A stretch of 64,000 bases of DNA from Sphingomonas sp. Leaf20. GTDB taxonomy: Bacteria > Pseudomonadota > Alphaproteobacteria > Sphingomonadales > Sphingomonadaceae. This document shows positions 55,527-63,842 of this stretch, piece after piece. The notes below the pieces were generated by a model that ran no database searches, was not told the origin of the DNA, and was given only the letters and a program-made list of their open reading frames with translations. The stretch lies in assembly GCF_001421535.1 (NCBI RefSeq), contig NZ_LMKN01000011.1, positions 31,015-95,014 of the forward strand, given 5' to 3'. Made by a program: the position numbers and the translations under genes. The first letter of the stretch is position 1. Each line of letters starts with the position of its first letter.

Positions 55527-57499
55527 GCTGACACCCGTTCACGGGTCACGTGGTAGTCGTCTAGGTCTGCGGTATCGGTCATCCGCCACATGTCGAGGAT
55601 GCGGAACGGGTTGTTGACGACGATCCGCCCCTTTGAATTGCGGACATAGCCATCGACGCCGGGATAGGTCCAGACGAGCCCGGCATGCGTCTCGTCGACC
55701 TTTGCGTTGTACGCGTCGTGGACATCCTGCCGCACATCGATCGTCGCGATCCCCTTTGCGAACATCTGGCGGAGCAAGGACATGACGTAGTGCATCTGCC
55801 GTTCGAGCACCGAGATCAGGCTTCCGCCATGCCCGTATTGCGTGTTCGGTCCGTACAGGCAGAAGAAGTTCGGGTAGCCCGGCACCGTTGTCCCGAGATA
55901 CGCGCGCGCATCGTCGCCATCCCAGTCGCCATGCAGGTCGCGTCCGTCCAAGCCGACGACGCGCATCGGTGCCAGCAGGTTGACCACGTCGAACCCGGTC
56001 GCCCAGATGATCGCATCCGCCTCATGTGTCGTCCCGTCGCTGGTCACGATGGCGTTCGGCAGGACCTCGGTCACTGCACCGTTGACGTACTCGACATGCG
56101 GTTGGGCGAGCATCCGGTACCAGCCATTGTCGAGCAGCATGCGCTTGCCGAACGGAGGGTAAGACGGGATCATGTCGGGCAGCAGGTCCTGCCGCTCGCC
56201 CAGTTGCGCCGTCATATAAGCGGTCAGCCCGCGACGGTGGGAGTCGTTGATCGCGTTGATCGATTTGCCTTGGCCGTCCCAGTCAGGATCTTGCCGTAAC
56301 GCCTCATACTGTTTGTCGTTGAACGCCCAGCTAAGTCGCAATCGGTACCAGAGCCGGTACAGCGGCATCGTCTGCATCAGATGCTGCAACGCTTCTGGGA
56401 TCGCCTGCTTGAACTTCGGGAACGGCGCGACCCATTGAGGCGTACGGTTTACCACCGTCAACGACACGACACTGTCGACGATTGCCGGCCCGACTTGCAT
56501 CGCGCTCGCGCCGTTGCCGACCAGCACGACCTTCTTGCCGGCGAGCTCGATCCCGTCCTCAGGGTAGCGTGCGGTATGCACGCTCGGCCCTTCGAACCGG
56601 TCCATTCCGGGAATGTCGGGCAATCGCGGCTTGTTGAACGCGCCCACGCCACTGAGGATCATGCTCGCGGTCAGCGTTTCCGAATTGCCATCGGCATCGA
56701 TCACGTCGGCTTGCCACTCGCCCGCGTCTGCATCCCAGCGCGCCTCGGTCACTTCAAGACCAAAGCGGATATGGCGGCGGATGTCGAAGCGGTCGGCGAC
56801 ATCCTGCAGATACGCGTGAATCTCACGACTTCCCGCGAAATAACGCGACCATTCATAGGGCGCATAGGAGAAGGAATAGAGGTGGCTCGGCACGTCGCAA
56901 GCTGCGCCCGGATAGCGGTTCTCGAACCAGACGCCTCCGAGGTCGGGTCGCCGCTCGAGGATGGTGTAAGGGATACCAGCCGCAGCGAATTGTACCGCGG
57001 CGCACATTCCCGAAATGCCGGCGCCGATGATCAGCGCGCGAAACCCCGGAGGCGGCGCTATATCCTGAGCGCCGTCGATTGCAGGCTGTCCCTCGGTTAG
57101 TTGAAGCTCATGCCTGATCATCGCTGCGTAGCTCGCGGGGATAGTCTCACCCAACGACACGCTCATCATCTCGACCAGCAACGCATCATCCGGATTGGCG
57201 AGGGCAGGGAGGCGTCCCTCGAACCACGCCGCGAACGCCGTCGTCGCTGCGGCTCGAATCTCGTCCTGTAGCGCGCCAGGCAGCCCGCCATCGTCGTTAT
57301 CGTCCAGCCCACGCGTACGGGTCGGCACGAACCGGCCCTCGATCCATTCCCGGTCCCCGGTCAACTGCACCAGCACGCAGGCTAGCGTCGGAATGTTCGC
57401 CTGCGCGATGGCCTCTGCAAGCCAGAGGGGGGCATCCTGTCCAATTCTGTCGGCCATCGGCTCTATCTTCATTGGTGTCGCGCCGCGACGGAGCGGCAT
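55523..57499 (-). CDS. Baeyer-Villiger-type flavin monooxygenase
   Basis: A 658-aa FAD/NADPH enzyme with a 150-residue N-terminal extension. GAGISGMCAA binds FAD, GVWFENRYPGAACDVPSHLYS is typical of BVMOs, and VLVGNGASAM binds NADPH. The fingerprint FxGxxxHxxxW is present as FEGPSVHTARYP, with Tyr where Trp is usual. It would insert oxygen beside a ketone to give an ester or lactone. The start is uncertain (57499, 57472 or 57457); none has a strong ribosome site. An operator lies at 57542-57559. Confidence 0.88.
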   Translation of the reverse strand: MPLRRGATPMKIEPMADRIGQDAPLWLAEAIAQANIPTLACVLVQLTGDREWIEGRFVPTRTRGLDDNDDGGLPGALQDEIRAAATTAFAAWFEGRLPALANPDDALLVEMMSVSLGETIPASYAAMIRHELQLTEGQPAIDGAQDIAPPPGFRALIIGAGISGMCAAVQFAAAGIPYTILERRPDLGGVWFENRYPGAACDVPSHLYSFSYAPYEWSRYFAGSREIHAYLQDVADRFDIRRHIRFGLEVTEARWDADAGEWQADVIDADGNSETLTASMILSGVGAFNKPRLPDIPGMDRFEGPSVHTARYPEDGIELAGKKVVLVGNGASAMQVGPAIVDSVVSLTVVNRTPQWVAPFPKFKQAIPEALQHLMQTMPLYRLWYRLRLSWAFNDKQYEALRQDPDWDGQGKSINAINDSHRRGLTAYMTAQLGERQDLLPDMIPSYPPFGKRMLLDNGWYRMLAQPHVEYVNGAVTEVLPNAIVTSDGTTHEADAIIWATGFDVVNLLAPMRVVGLDGRDLHGDWDGDDARAYLGTTVPGYPNFFCLYGPNTQYGHGGSLISVLERQMHYVMSLLRQMFAKGIATIDVRQDVHDAYNAKVDETHAGLVWTYPGVDGYVRNSKGRIVVNNPFRILDMWRMTDTADLDDYHVTRERVSA

Positions 57500-57538
57500 G
57501 GCACAGGGCAGAACAGGAATATGCGCACAGCCTCTTCC

Positions 57539-58450
57539 TCAGTCAACACTGTTGTTGACGAAAAGTTTGCGACTCATCTCGGTTATCGCGCGGTCGGCCA
57601 TCGGCGTTAGCATCGGCAGACTTGCAAAGCCGTGGATCATCCCTTCGTAGCGCGTCATCGTCACCACCCCGCCGCTGGTACGAATTGCCGCGCCAAGCGC
57701 CTCGCCTTCGTCACGCAAGGGGTCGAAGGCCGCTGTGATGATGTGGGTCGGCGGCAAGCTGGCGAGATCTGCGCGCAGCAGGTCGACGTCGGCCGCCAAC
57801 GAACCGGCATCGCCCAGATAGGACGCCCAGGCCCAACGCATCCAATCACGCGTCAGCATGTGATCGGCCCCCAGCGTTCGCCAGGACTCGGTCTCGCACG
57901 CCGGAGCGACCACGGGATAGAACAGGCCAAGCGCGTCTATGCGGATACCTTGGCGGGCCGCGTACAATGCGGTCATGGCAGCAAGATAGCCGCCCGCGCT
58001 GTCGCCACATACCGCAAGCTTCCCGATGTCACCTGGCTCGATGCCCGCCACTCGTTGCAGGGCAGAGCGGCAATCATCGCATGCGGCGGGAAAGGGGGCT
58101 TCGGGGGCAAGTCGATACTCGACGGCGACTACCGATGCACCGCTTGCTGCAGCCAGTGAGCGACACAGTGCGTCGTGGGTGTCGAGCGATCCAACAACGA
58201 AGCCACCGCCGTGGAAGAACAGGATCGTTCCGTGTGTTTGCGCAGTGGGGCGATAGATGCGGCGTCGGATGGCCTCGGTCTCGTCGGATCGAACCGACCA
58301 GATTGCGGGCCCTGCGACCGCCGCCATCGGCCGGTCGAGCCTTTGCCGATAATCCTTCATCGAGAGGCTTGGGGGCGGGGGGCGCAACGTTACCCTTGGA
58401 TCGGCGAGCAGGGATACGAAAGTGGGATCTAGTTCGGTAGAAGCGCTCAT
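57539..58450 (-). CDS. HSL-family alpha/beta hydrolase
   Basis: A 303-aa esterase of the hormone-sensitive-lipase family: oxyanion motif FFHGGGFV, nucleophile in CGDSAGG, Asp in AAFDPLRDEG, His in MIHGF. It is a natural partner of a Baeyer-Villiger enzyme, hydrolysing the ester or lactone formed. AGAGGTGA precedes the ATG at 58450. The last codons (coding VNNSVD) also form operator site 2, so sequence here serves two roles. Confidence 0.9.
   Translation of the reverse strand: MSASTELDPTFVSLLADPRVTLRPPPPSLSMKDYRQRLDRPMAAVAGPAIWSVRSDETEAIRRRIYRPTAQTHGTILFFHGGGFVVGSLDTHDALCRSLAAASGASVVAVEYRLAPEAPFPAACDDCRSALQRVAGIEPGDIGKLAVCGDSAGGYLAAMTALYAARQGIRIDALGLFYPVVAPACETESWRTLGADHMLTRDWMRWAWASYLGDAGSLAADVDLLRADLASLPPTHIITAAFDPLRDEGEALGAAIRTSGGVVTMTRYEGMIHGFASLPMLTPMADRAITEMSRKLFVNNSVD
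57542..57559. promoter_or_regulatory. TetR-type operator site 2, GTCAAC-N6-GTTGAC
   Basis: GTCAAC actgtt GTTGAC, perfect arms, 43 bp before the monooxygenase start and inside the last codons of the hydrolase gene. Confidence 0.7.
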
Positions 58451-58480
58451 ATCAGAAGGATCACCTCTCACCGGCGCGAT

Positions 58481-58498
58481 GTCAACGCTTGTGTTGAT
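58481..58498. promoter_or_regulatory. TetR-type operator site 3, GTCAAC-N6-GTTGAT
   Basis: GTCAAC gcttgt GTTGAT, one arm base off consensus, in the 99-bp gap between the hydrolase gene and the divergent TetR gene: the usual place for an autoregulatory site. Confidence 0.75.
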
Positions 58499-58549
58499 CC
58501 TGAGGCGGCGGTGTTTGATCTACCGCCCAGGCTGGTTCATGGAGCGACG

Positions 58550-59230
58550 ATGGACGAAGATCATCAGGGCAAGCCCGAGGTACAGAGCGGCATCGGTCGC
58601 CGGCGCTCTGCGGCGCGTACCGATTCGAGTGCCTCCTACCAGACCAAGCGCAAGGAAATCGCGGAAGCCGCGGTGCGCGTCTTCAATCGCCTGGGGTTCG
58701 AACGGGCAAGCATTGCTGCGGTCGCTGAGGAGATGGGCGTCGACCGTGCCTCGCTCTATTATTATGTCTCCTCGAAAGAGGCGCTGTTCGACGAGGTGGT
58801 TCGCACCGTAGTCGAGCGCAATTGCGCGATCGCCAAGCAGATCGAAACGAGCGATCTCTCGCCCCGCCGCAAGCTTCGCGACCTGATCACGACGCTGATG
58901 ACGTCGTATGGCGACCACTACCCGCTCTTCTATATCTACATTCGCGAGAATCTGGGTCATGTCAGCGACTCTCGCTCGGCGTGGTCGAACGACATGCGTG
59001 AGATCAATCGCCTGACGACGCAGAGCATGATTGCGATCATCGAGCAGGGTTATGCCGACAAGAGCCTACGCAACGTGGGCCCATCACGGATCGTGGCCAA
59101 TGGCATATTCGGTGTGATCGGCTGGACTCACCGCTGGTTCCGGCCCGATACGAGCGATGTCAGCGCGGCAGATATCGGCCGTACTTACGCGGACATGATC
59201 TTGTCGGGATTGGAAGACCCTTATCGCTGA
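58550..59230 (+). CDS. TetR-family regulator of the catabolic cluster
   Basis: About 226 aa: a basic N-terminal tail, then the helix-turn-helix (ASIAAVAEEMGVDRASLYYYVSSKEALFDEV) and a ligand-binding domain with a KstR2/FadR-like feel. The ATG at 58550 has GGAGC before it; ATG 58511 is an alternative. It diverges from the hydrolase gene and is the obvious binder of the GTCAAC-N6-GTTGAC sites. A CoA-ester or acid intermediate of the pathway would be a reasonable inducer. Confidence 0.9.
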   Translation: MDEDHQGKPEVQSGIGRRRSAARTDSSASYQTKRKEIAEAAVRVFNRLGFERASIAAVAEEMGVDRASLYYYVSSKEALFDEVVRTVVERNCAIAKQIETSDLSPRRKLRDLITTLMTSYGDHYPLFYIYIRENLGHVSDSRSAWSNDMREINRLTTQSMIAIIEQGYADKSLRNVGPSRIVANGIFGVIGWTHRWFRPDTSDVSAADIGRTYADMILSGLEDPYR

Positions 59231-59636
59231 CGGCTATCCGGACTATCCGTTGCGAAGAGCCATCATGGGGTCACGGAAGCGATAATCAATCTCGACGACG
59301 ATCTTATAACGAGGCTCATTAAACTACATTTTGGCGATACGTGACTGTCCGCAATCCTCCCCATCACGACATTCGCGAGCGGATAGCCGGGCGTCAAAAT
59401 CGGTCATTCGCAAGGTGAACCAGCGTCCGAAGTTGGGAAGTGAGGGAAGGGGCCTGAACGTCTGTTTGTGGGTCCTCCCAGCAACTGAGCGGTCGATGAC
59501 AGCATTATTCAGCGTCAGCGGCTTCCTGACAGGCGCCGCCTTCCAGTTTTCTGTCGGCCTCTCAGCGTCGGGAACCCACCCACACTGTGGCCGACGGCGC
59601 ATCAACCAAGACCGGTAGGAAAACAACGGCTTGAAG
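59231..59636. other. intergenic stretch with a repeat copy
   Basis: 406 bp with no gene; contains the CCGAAGTTGGG repeat at 59417-59479. Confidence 0.55.
59417..59479 (+). repeat. CCGAAGTTGGG intergenic repeat, copy 2
   Basis: GAACCAGCGTCCGAAGTTGG ... CTGAACGTCTGTTTGTGGGTCCTCCC. Ungapped over 48 bases with 41898-41955; related to 63568-63631. Confidence 0.65.
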
Positions 59637-60101
59637 CTACAGCCCAAGTTCCTCCAGCCCCGGATGATCCTCGGGCCGTGGCCCGAGCGGCCAGTGGAAC
59701 AGTCGCCCCTTTTCGGAAATCGGAACGTCGTTAATGCTCGCCATCCGGCGCGCCATCAGGCCATCGAGCGTGAATTTCCAATTCTCATTGCCGTAGGAGC
59801 GATGCCACGCGCCGGCATCGTCATGCCACTCATAGGCGAAGCGCACGGCAATTCGATCGCCGTCATGCGCCCACAGGCCCTTGATAAGCCGATACTCGTG
59901 CTCGCGACGCCACTTTGCGGTTAGGAAGGTGACGATAGAATCCCGCCCCCGAAGGAAATCAGACCGGTTTCGCCACTGGCTGTCCTCGGTATAGGCGAGC
60001 GCGACCCGCGCTGGATCGCGGCTGTTCCAGCCGTCCTCGGCGGCGCGGACCTTTAGCGACGCAGTCTCATGGGTGAAGGGAGGGAGGGGCAGTCGTGGCA
60101 T
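59637..60101 (-). CDS. DUF1348 / NTF2-like protein
   Basis: A 154-aa protein matching the DUF1348 branch of the NTF2-like fold (KVRAAEDGWNSRDPARVALAYTEDSQWRNR; FAYEWHDDAGAWHRSYGNENW; DVPISEKGR). Function unknown. The start at 60101 has AAGGAT before it. It is the third gene of the operon divergent from the LysR gene. Confidence 0.85.
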   Translation of the reverse strand: MPRLPLPPFTHETASLKVRAAEDGWNSRDPARVALAYTEDSQWRNRSDFLRGRDSIVTFLTAKWRREHEYRLIKGLWAHDGDRIAVRFAYEWHDDAGAWHRSYGNENWKFTLDGLMARRMASINDVPISEKGRLFHWPLGPRPEDHPGLEELGL

Positions 60102-60114
60102 CGAACGGATCCTT

Positions 60115-60525
60115 TCAGTCAAAGGGCGTGGCAAACTCCAGACGGATCCCGCCCGGAATGAGGATCAGGAAGTGGCGCGCCGTTGATCCGGGACGGATGG
60201 CGCCCGGCGCTGCGTCGACCACGACTTCTGGATGCGCCGTCACGGCGGCCCACGCCGCTGCCAGTGCAGCATCGTCGGCGACCGAGAGCGAGAGATGATG
60301 GAGACCGATATTGGCGCGCCGGTCAAAGGCGCGGGCCGTCACGGGGTCGGCCGCGCGCCACAAGGTCAGCAGGATTGTGCCGTCCGATACGAAGATAGCA
60401 GGATAGTCGGGCACGCCGCCTACTTCATCGAATCCGAGCGTGTCGCAGAAGAAGGCGCGTGCCTGATCGAGGTTGGGCACGGTTAGCCCGACATGGTGGA
60501 CGCCGCGTGTGAGTTTGCTGGTCAT
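60115..60525 (-). CDS. VOC-family (glyoxalase/bleomycin-resistance fold) protein
   Basis: A 136-aa single-chain VOC protein: VHHVGLTVPNLDQARAFFCDTLGF at the N terminus with the first metal His, a second metal ligand in LHHLSLSV and Glu in IRLEFATPF. Substrate unknown. Its start overlaps the flavin-oxidase stop (60522-60525). Confidence 0.85.
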   Translation of the reverse strand: MTSKLTRGVHHVGLTVPNLDQARAFFCDTLGFDEVGGVPDYPAIFVSDGTILLTLWRAADPVTARAFDRRANIGLHHLSLSVADDAALAAAWAAVTAHPEVVVDAAPGAIRPGSTARHFLILIPGGIRLEFATPFD

Positions 60526-61130
60526 GATGCTGCCCGTTCAAGTTGAGCGATGTGGGCTCGAAGCACCGCAATCTCGTCAATGAGCGGCTGGGAAGTGCGG
60601 CGCACTTCCGCCTCGGTGAAACGCGGCGTGATATGCTGCGGGCAGTTCCAGTCGAACCCGACGACATCGATCAGAAAGCCACGCTCCGGCTCGGCCGCGT
60701 AGCCGGACGGCATGAGCGCTGCGATGACGGCGGGGTCTTTGCTCACGTGGGCATGGCCGATGATCTTGAGGCGCCGGCGGTTCGGATAGTCCATTAAGAA
60801 CAGCGCAACCCGGTCGTCGGCCGCAATATGCGCGACGGAGAGATATTGTCGGTTGCCGCGAAAGTCGGCGAACCCGAAACAATTGCCCCCGAGGTGTCGG
60901 ACGAAGCCGGTTGCCCCGCCGCGATGCTGGACATAGGGCCAGCCATCTTCGGACGTGCTCGCCAGGTAAAAGCTGTCGCGGGCGGCGATGAACGCAAGTT
61001 CTTTGGCCGTAATCCGGTCGACCGTCTCCGCGCCGGCTTCCATGCGTGCGTATGACGCTCGCGACCCCGCTGCTTCTTGCAGCGCGCGAGCGCGTGGTCC
61101 GAAAAGGGTGTGGAGATATGCCTGCGCCAT
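60522..61130 (-). CDS. pyridoxamine 5'-phosphate oxidase-family flavoprotein
   Basis: A 202-aa FMN-binding split-barrel protein (FIAARDSFYLASTSEDGWPYVQHRGG; FADFRGNRQYLSV; MDYPNRRRLKIIGHA). It belongs to the general PNPOx-like oxidoreductase group and is unlikely to be the true PdxH. The ATG at 61130 faces the LysR gene across 76 bp, so the regulator probably controls it. Confidence 0.85.
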   Translation of the reverse strand: MAQAYLHTLFGPRARALQEAAGSRASYARMEAGAETVDRITAKELAFIAARDSFYLASTSEDGWPYVQHRGGATGFVRHLGGNCFGFADFRGNRQYLSVAHIAADDRVALFLMDYPNRRRLKIIGHAHVSKDPAVIAALMPSGYAAEPERGFLIDVVGFDWNCPQHITPRFTEAEVRRTSQPLIDEIAVLRAHIAQLERAAS

Positions 61131-61178
61131 GGCCACGAGGATGGCGAGTTGCCCGCGATGTGATAATTCGCAATTACT

Positions 61179-61200
61179 GATACGGACTATTGCGATACGG
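61179..61200. promoter_or_regulatory. direct repeat GATACGG-N8-GATACGG before the LysR gene
   Basis: Two identical heptamers 15 bp apart, next to AATTCGCAATT (61165-61175), in the shared LysR/PNPOx promoter region. One and a half helical turns between repeats; binding by LysR or RNA polymerase is only a guess. Confidence 0.35.
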
Positions 61201-61206
61201 GGAATA

Positions 61207-62100
61207 ATGGACCGCTTCGAGAGCCTTTCCGTCTTTGTCGCGGTGGCAGAGCAGCGCGGCTTCGCGGCTGCGGCGCGCGTCCTCAATCTGTCGCCTCCTG
61301 CCGTGACCCGTGCGGTCGCGGCGCTGGAGCGGCATCTGGGCGTGACGCTGTTCCACCGCTCGACGCGAGCGGTGTCCCTGACGGACGACGGGGCAAGCCT
61401 GCTCGATCGGGCGCGGCGCATACTCGCGGACATTCGCGAGGCGGAGCAGATCGCCATGGGCGGTCGCTCGGTTCCCCGGGGGCAGCTCTACGTAACTGCG
61501 CCGGTCATATTCGGGCGGCTGCATGTGTTGCCGGTCATCAGCGCGCTGCTGGCCAGCCACACCGGCCTCAACGCGCGCATGATGCTGCTCGATCGTAATG
61601 TCCGCATCGTCGAGGAGGGTGTCGATGTGGCGGTGCGGATCGGGACGCTGGCGGACAGCACGCTGCGCACCGTGACGATCGGTTCGGTCCGTCAGACCAT
61701 CGTGGCAAGCCCGGGCTATCTTGCCGAACATGGCTTGCCCATCGATCATGGCGACCTGGCCCAGCATCGGTGTATCATGGGTAGCGGTGTGCGCGCCGGC
61801 ACCCGATGGTCGTTTGGCGCGCGCGGCGAGAGGCTGTTGGAAATCGTCCCCCGCCTGACCGTCAACGGCATCGATGCGATCCTCGCTGCTGCGGAAGCAG
61901 GCGTCGGCCTTGCCAATGTACTGAGTTACCAGTCGGCCGCGCATATCGCGAGCGGGCGACTCATTGAGGTTTTGGCTGATCATGCTCCGTCCGCCATGCC
62001 GGTAAGCCTGCTCTATGATCCCGGTCGAGCCGCTATGCCCGCGGTCAGGGTGTTCATCGACGCGATGCGGGAACAGGGGCGGCGGGGCGTGTGGTCCTGA
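61207..62100 (+). CDS. LysR-family transcriptional regulator
   Basis: A 297-aa regulator. The N-terminal winged helix (MDRFESLSVFVAVAEQRGFAA; LSPPAVTRAVAALERHLGVTLFHRSTRAVSLT) precedes a periplasmic-binding-like effector domain (residues 90-290). It diverges from the PNPOx/VOC/DUF1348 operon, its likely target. Confidence 0.92.
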   Translation: MDRFESLSVFVAVAEQRGFAAAARVLNLSPPAVTRAVAALERHLGVTLFHRSTRAVSLTDDGASLLDRARRILADIREAEQIAMGGRSVPRGQLYVTAPVIFGRLHVLPVISALLASHTGLNARMMLLDRNVRIVEEGVDVAVRIGTLADSTLRTVTIGSVRQTIVASPGYLAEHGLPIDHGDLAQHRCIMGSGVRAGTRWSFGARGERLLEIVPRLTVNGIDAILAAAEAGVGLANVLSYQSAAHIASGRLIEVLADHAPSAMPVSLLYDPGRAAMPAVRVFIDAMREQGRRGVWS

Positions 62101-62405
62101 CCGGGACCGCCGGACAAGCTATTTCGCGGCGAAGGCGGCAGATTTCCATTTCAGCATTCCTCCCGGTGAAGGCTCAAACGCAGGCCGGCGGCGTTCCGGC
62201 GGCGTTCGCCCATTGATCGCGGCGTCGCCGGCGCCTGAACGAACTGCAAATGTGTGGATGGGCGAGAGCGGTTCGGCAATGTCGCTTTCTGGGTCGGAGC
62301 GGTTGAAGGGCAGACGATCCGCACCTAGCCCACCTGGCGCCATTCACTTAATGCGCTGGCGTAGTCATAAGCGGACAATTGTTCATAACCGGATCCGGCG
62401 TAGGT
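62101..62405. other. intergenic stretch, nothing recognised
   Basis: About 305 bp with no supported gene or repeat. Confidence 0.5.
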
Positions 62406-63494
62406 ATGTCTCTCATCGATCGGTTTGAACTCTCGGTGCCCTTGATCCAGGCGCCGATGGCAGGCGTCGCCACACCTTCGCTGGCGGCAGCGGTATCCGA
62501 GGCGGGAGCCTTGGGATCGATCGGAGTAGGCGCGACCGACGCCGCCGGCGCACGGGCGATGATCGAGGAGGTGCGCAGCAGCACGACCCGCGCGTTCAAC
62601 GTCAACGTCTTCGTCCACGCTGGCCCAAAGGCCGATCTGTCGCGGGAAGCGCAATGGCTGGATTGGCTTGCCCCGCTGTTCGCCGAGTACGGCGCACAAC
62701 CCCCGACGGCACTCATGACCATCTACAAGAGCTTCGCAGATGATCCCGACATGGTGGCGGTACTGCTCGACCTCGCGCCGCCAGTGGTTAGCTTCCACTT
62801 CGGGTTGCCGTCCGCCGACGTGCTCTCGGCGTTGCGAGCGCGTGGTATCTATCTCATGGCGACCGCAACCAGCCTCAACGAAGCACACGCGATCGAGGCC
62901 GCCGGGATCGATGCGGTGGTCGCGCAAGGGATCGAGGCTGGCGGGCATCGGGGTGTCTTCGACCCCATCGCGCCTGACGACGCGCTCGGCGTATTCGCGC
63001 TGACCCGGCTCCTGGTGCGCAAGAACAACCTACCAATCATCGCTGCTGGCGGGATAATGGACGGCGCCGGCATCGCCGCGGCGCTCGACCTGGGCGCATC
63101 GGCAGCGCAACTGGGAACTGCCTTTGTCGCGTGCCCGGAGTCGGCCGCAGACGATGCATACCGGGCGGCCCTCACCGGTGAGGGCGCTTACCACACCGTC
63201 CTCACTTCGCTAATTTCTGGTCGACCCGCGCGTGCGCTGGCCAACCGGTTCACGGCTCTGAGTCAGTCGGTTGATGAACGCCGACCGCCTGATTATCCTA
63301 TCGCCTATGATGCGGGAAAGGCCTTGCACGCGGCTGCCAAGGCGCAAGGCGAGCACGGTTTCGGAGCGCAATGGGCGGGGCAAGGTGCGCCGCTTTCTCG
63401 TGCCATGCCGGCAGCAGCCTTGGTCAGGGTGCTGCGAGAGGAATTTGAATTGCGACGGATTAGAGGCTCGGTTGAGCGTTGCGACGTTCCTTGA
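62406..63494 (+). CDS. nitronate monooxygenase / NPD-family flavoprotein
   Basis: A 362-aa FMN TIM-barrel protein: PLIQAPMAGVATPSLAAAVSEAGALGSIG at the start, GIEAGGHRG with the catalytic-type His, IIAAGGIMDG and QLGTAFVACPES for phosphate binding. It could oxidise propionate-3-nitronate or act as an enoyl reductase relative. The ATG at 62406 begins the conserved region; a TTG at 62379 is possible. Confidence 0.88.
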   Translation: MSLIDRFELSVPLIQAPMAGVATPSLAAAVSEAGALGSIGVGATDAAGARAMIEEVRSSTTRAFNVNVFVHAGPKADLSREAQWLDWLAPLFAEYGAQPPTALMTIYKSFADDPDMVAVLLDLAPPVVSFHFGLPSADVLSALRARGIYLMATATSLNEAHAIEAAGIDAVVAQGIEAGGHRGVFDPIAPDDALGVFALTRLLVRKNNLPIIAAGGIMDGAGIAAALDLGASAAQLGTAFVACPESAADDAYRAALTGEGAYHTVLTSLISGRPARALANRFTALSQSVDERRPPDYPIAYDAGKALHAAAKAQGEHGFGAQWAGQGAPLSRAMPAAALVRVLREEFELRRIRGSVERCDVP

Positions 63495-63842
63495 TCGGAC
63501 TGGCCGTTTCCCCACTAGAAGCCGTATAAGCAGACCTTTCAGCGTACTGAAAGCCTCAAATCATGATGAACCAGCGCCCGAAGTTAAGAAGCAAGGTAAG
63601 GGGCGCGGGCGTCCTTTTGTTGGTCTCCGCGGCCGCTGGTCGCCTGATCGCTGCATGATCACGCTCGTCTGCTCCCAAGGTCTTTCGCATCCTGGAACTC
63701 GCTGCTTTAAAAGGCTCAAAGCCTTTCCGTTTCTCCGGCCCATGTTGGGAAAGTGTATGCGGGAAAGGGTTTAGGGAAAGCGGTTTACGATGGTGAACGG
63801 TCGCGTGGTAAGCACGGGCGGCATACCAGTGAGAGGGCAGTA
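63495..63842. other. intergenic stretch with a repeat copy
   Basis: 348 bp with no gene supported; contains the third CCGAAGTT repeat at 63568-63631. Confidence 0.5.
63568..63631 (+). repeat. CCGAAGTTGGG intergenic repeat, copy 3 (diverged)
   Basis: GAACCAGCGCCCGAAGTTAA ... GGGGCGCGGGCGTCCTTTTG. Same length and order as copy 2 with scattered changes. Confidence 0.6.
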
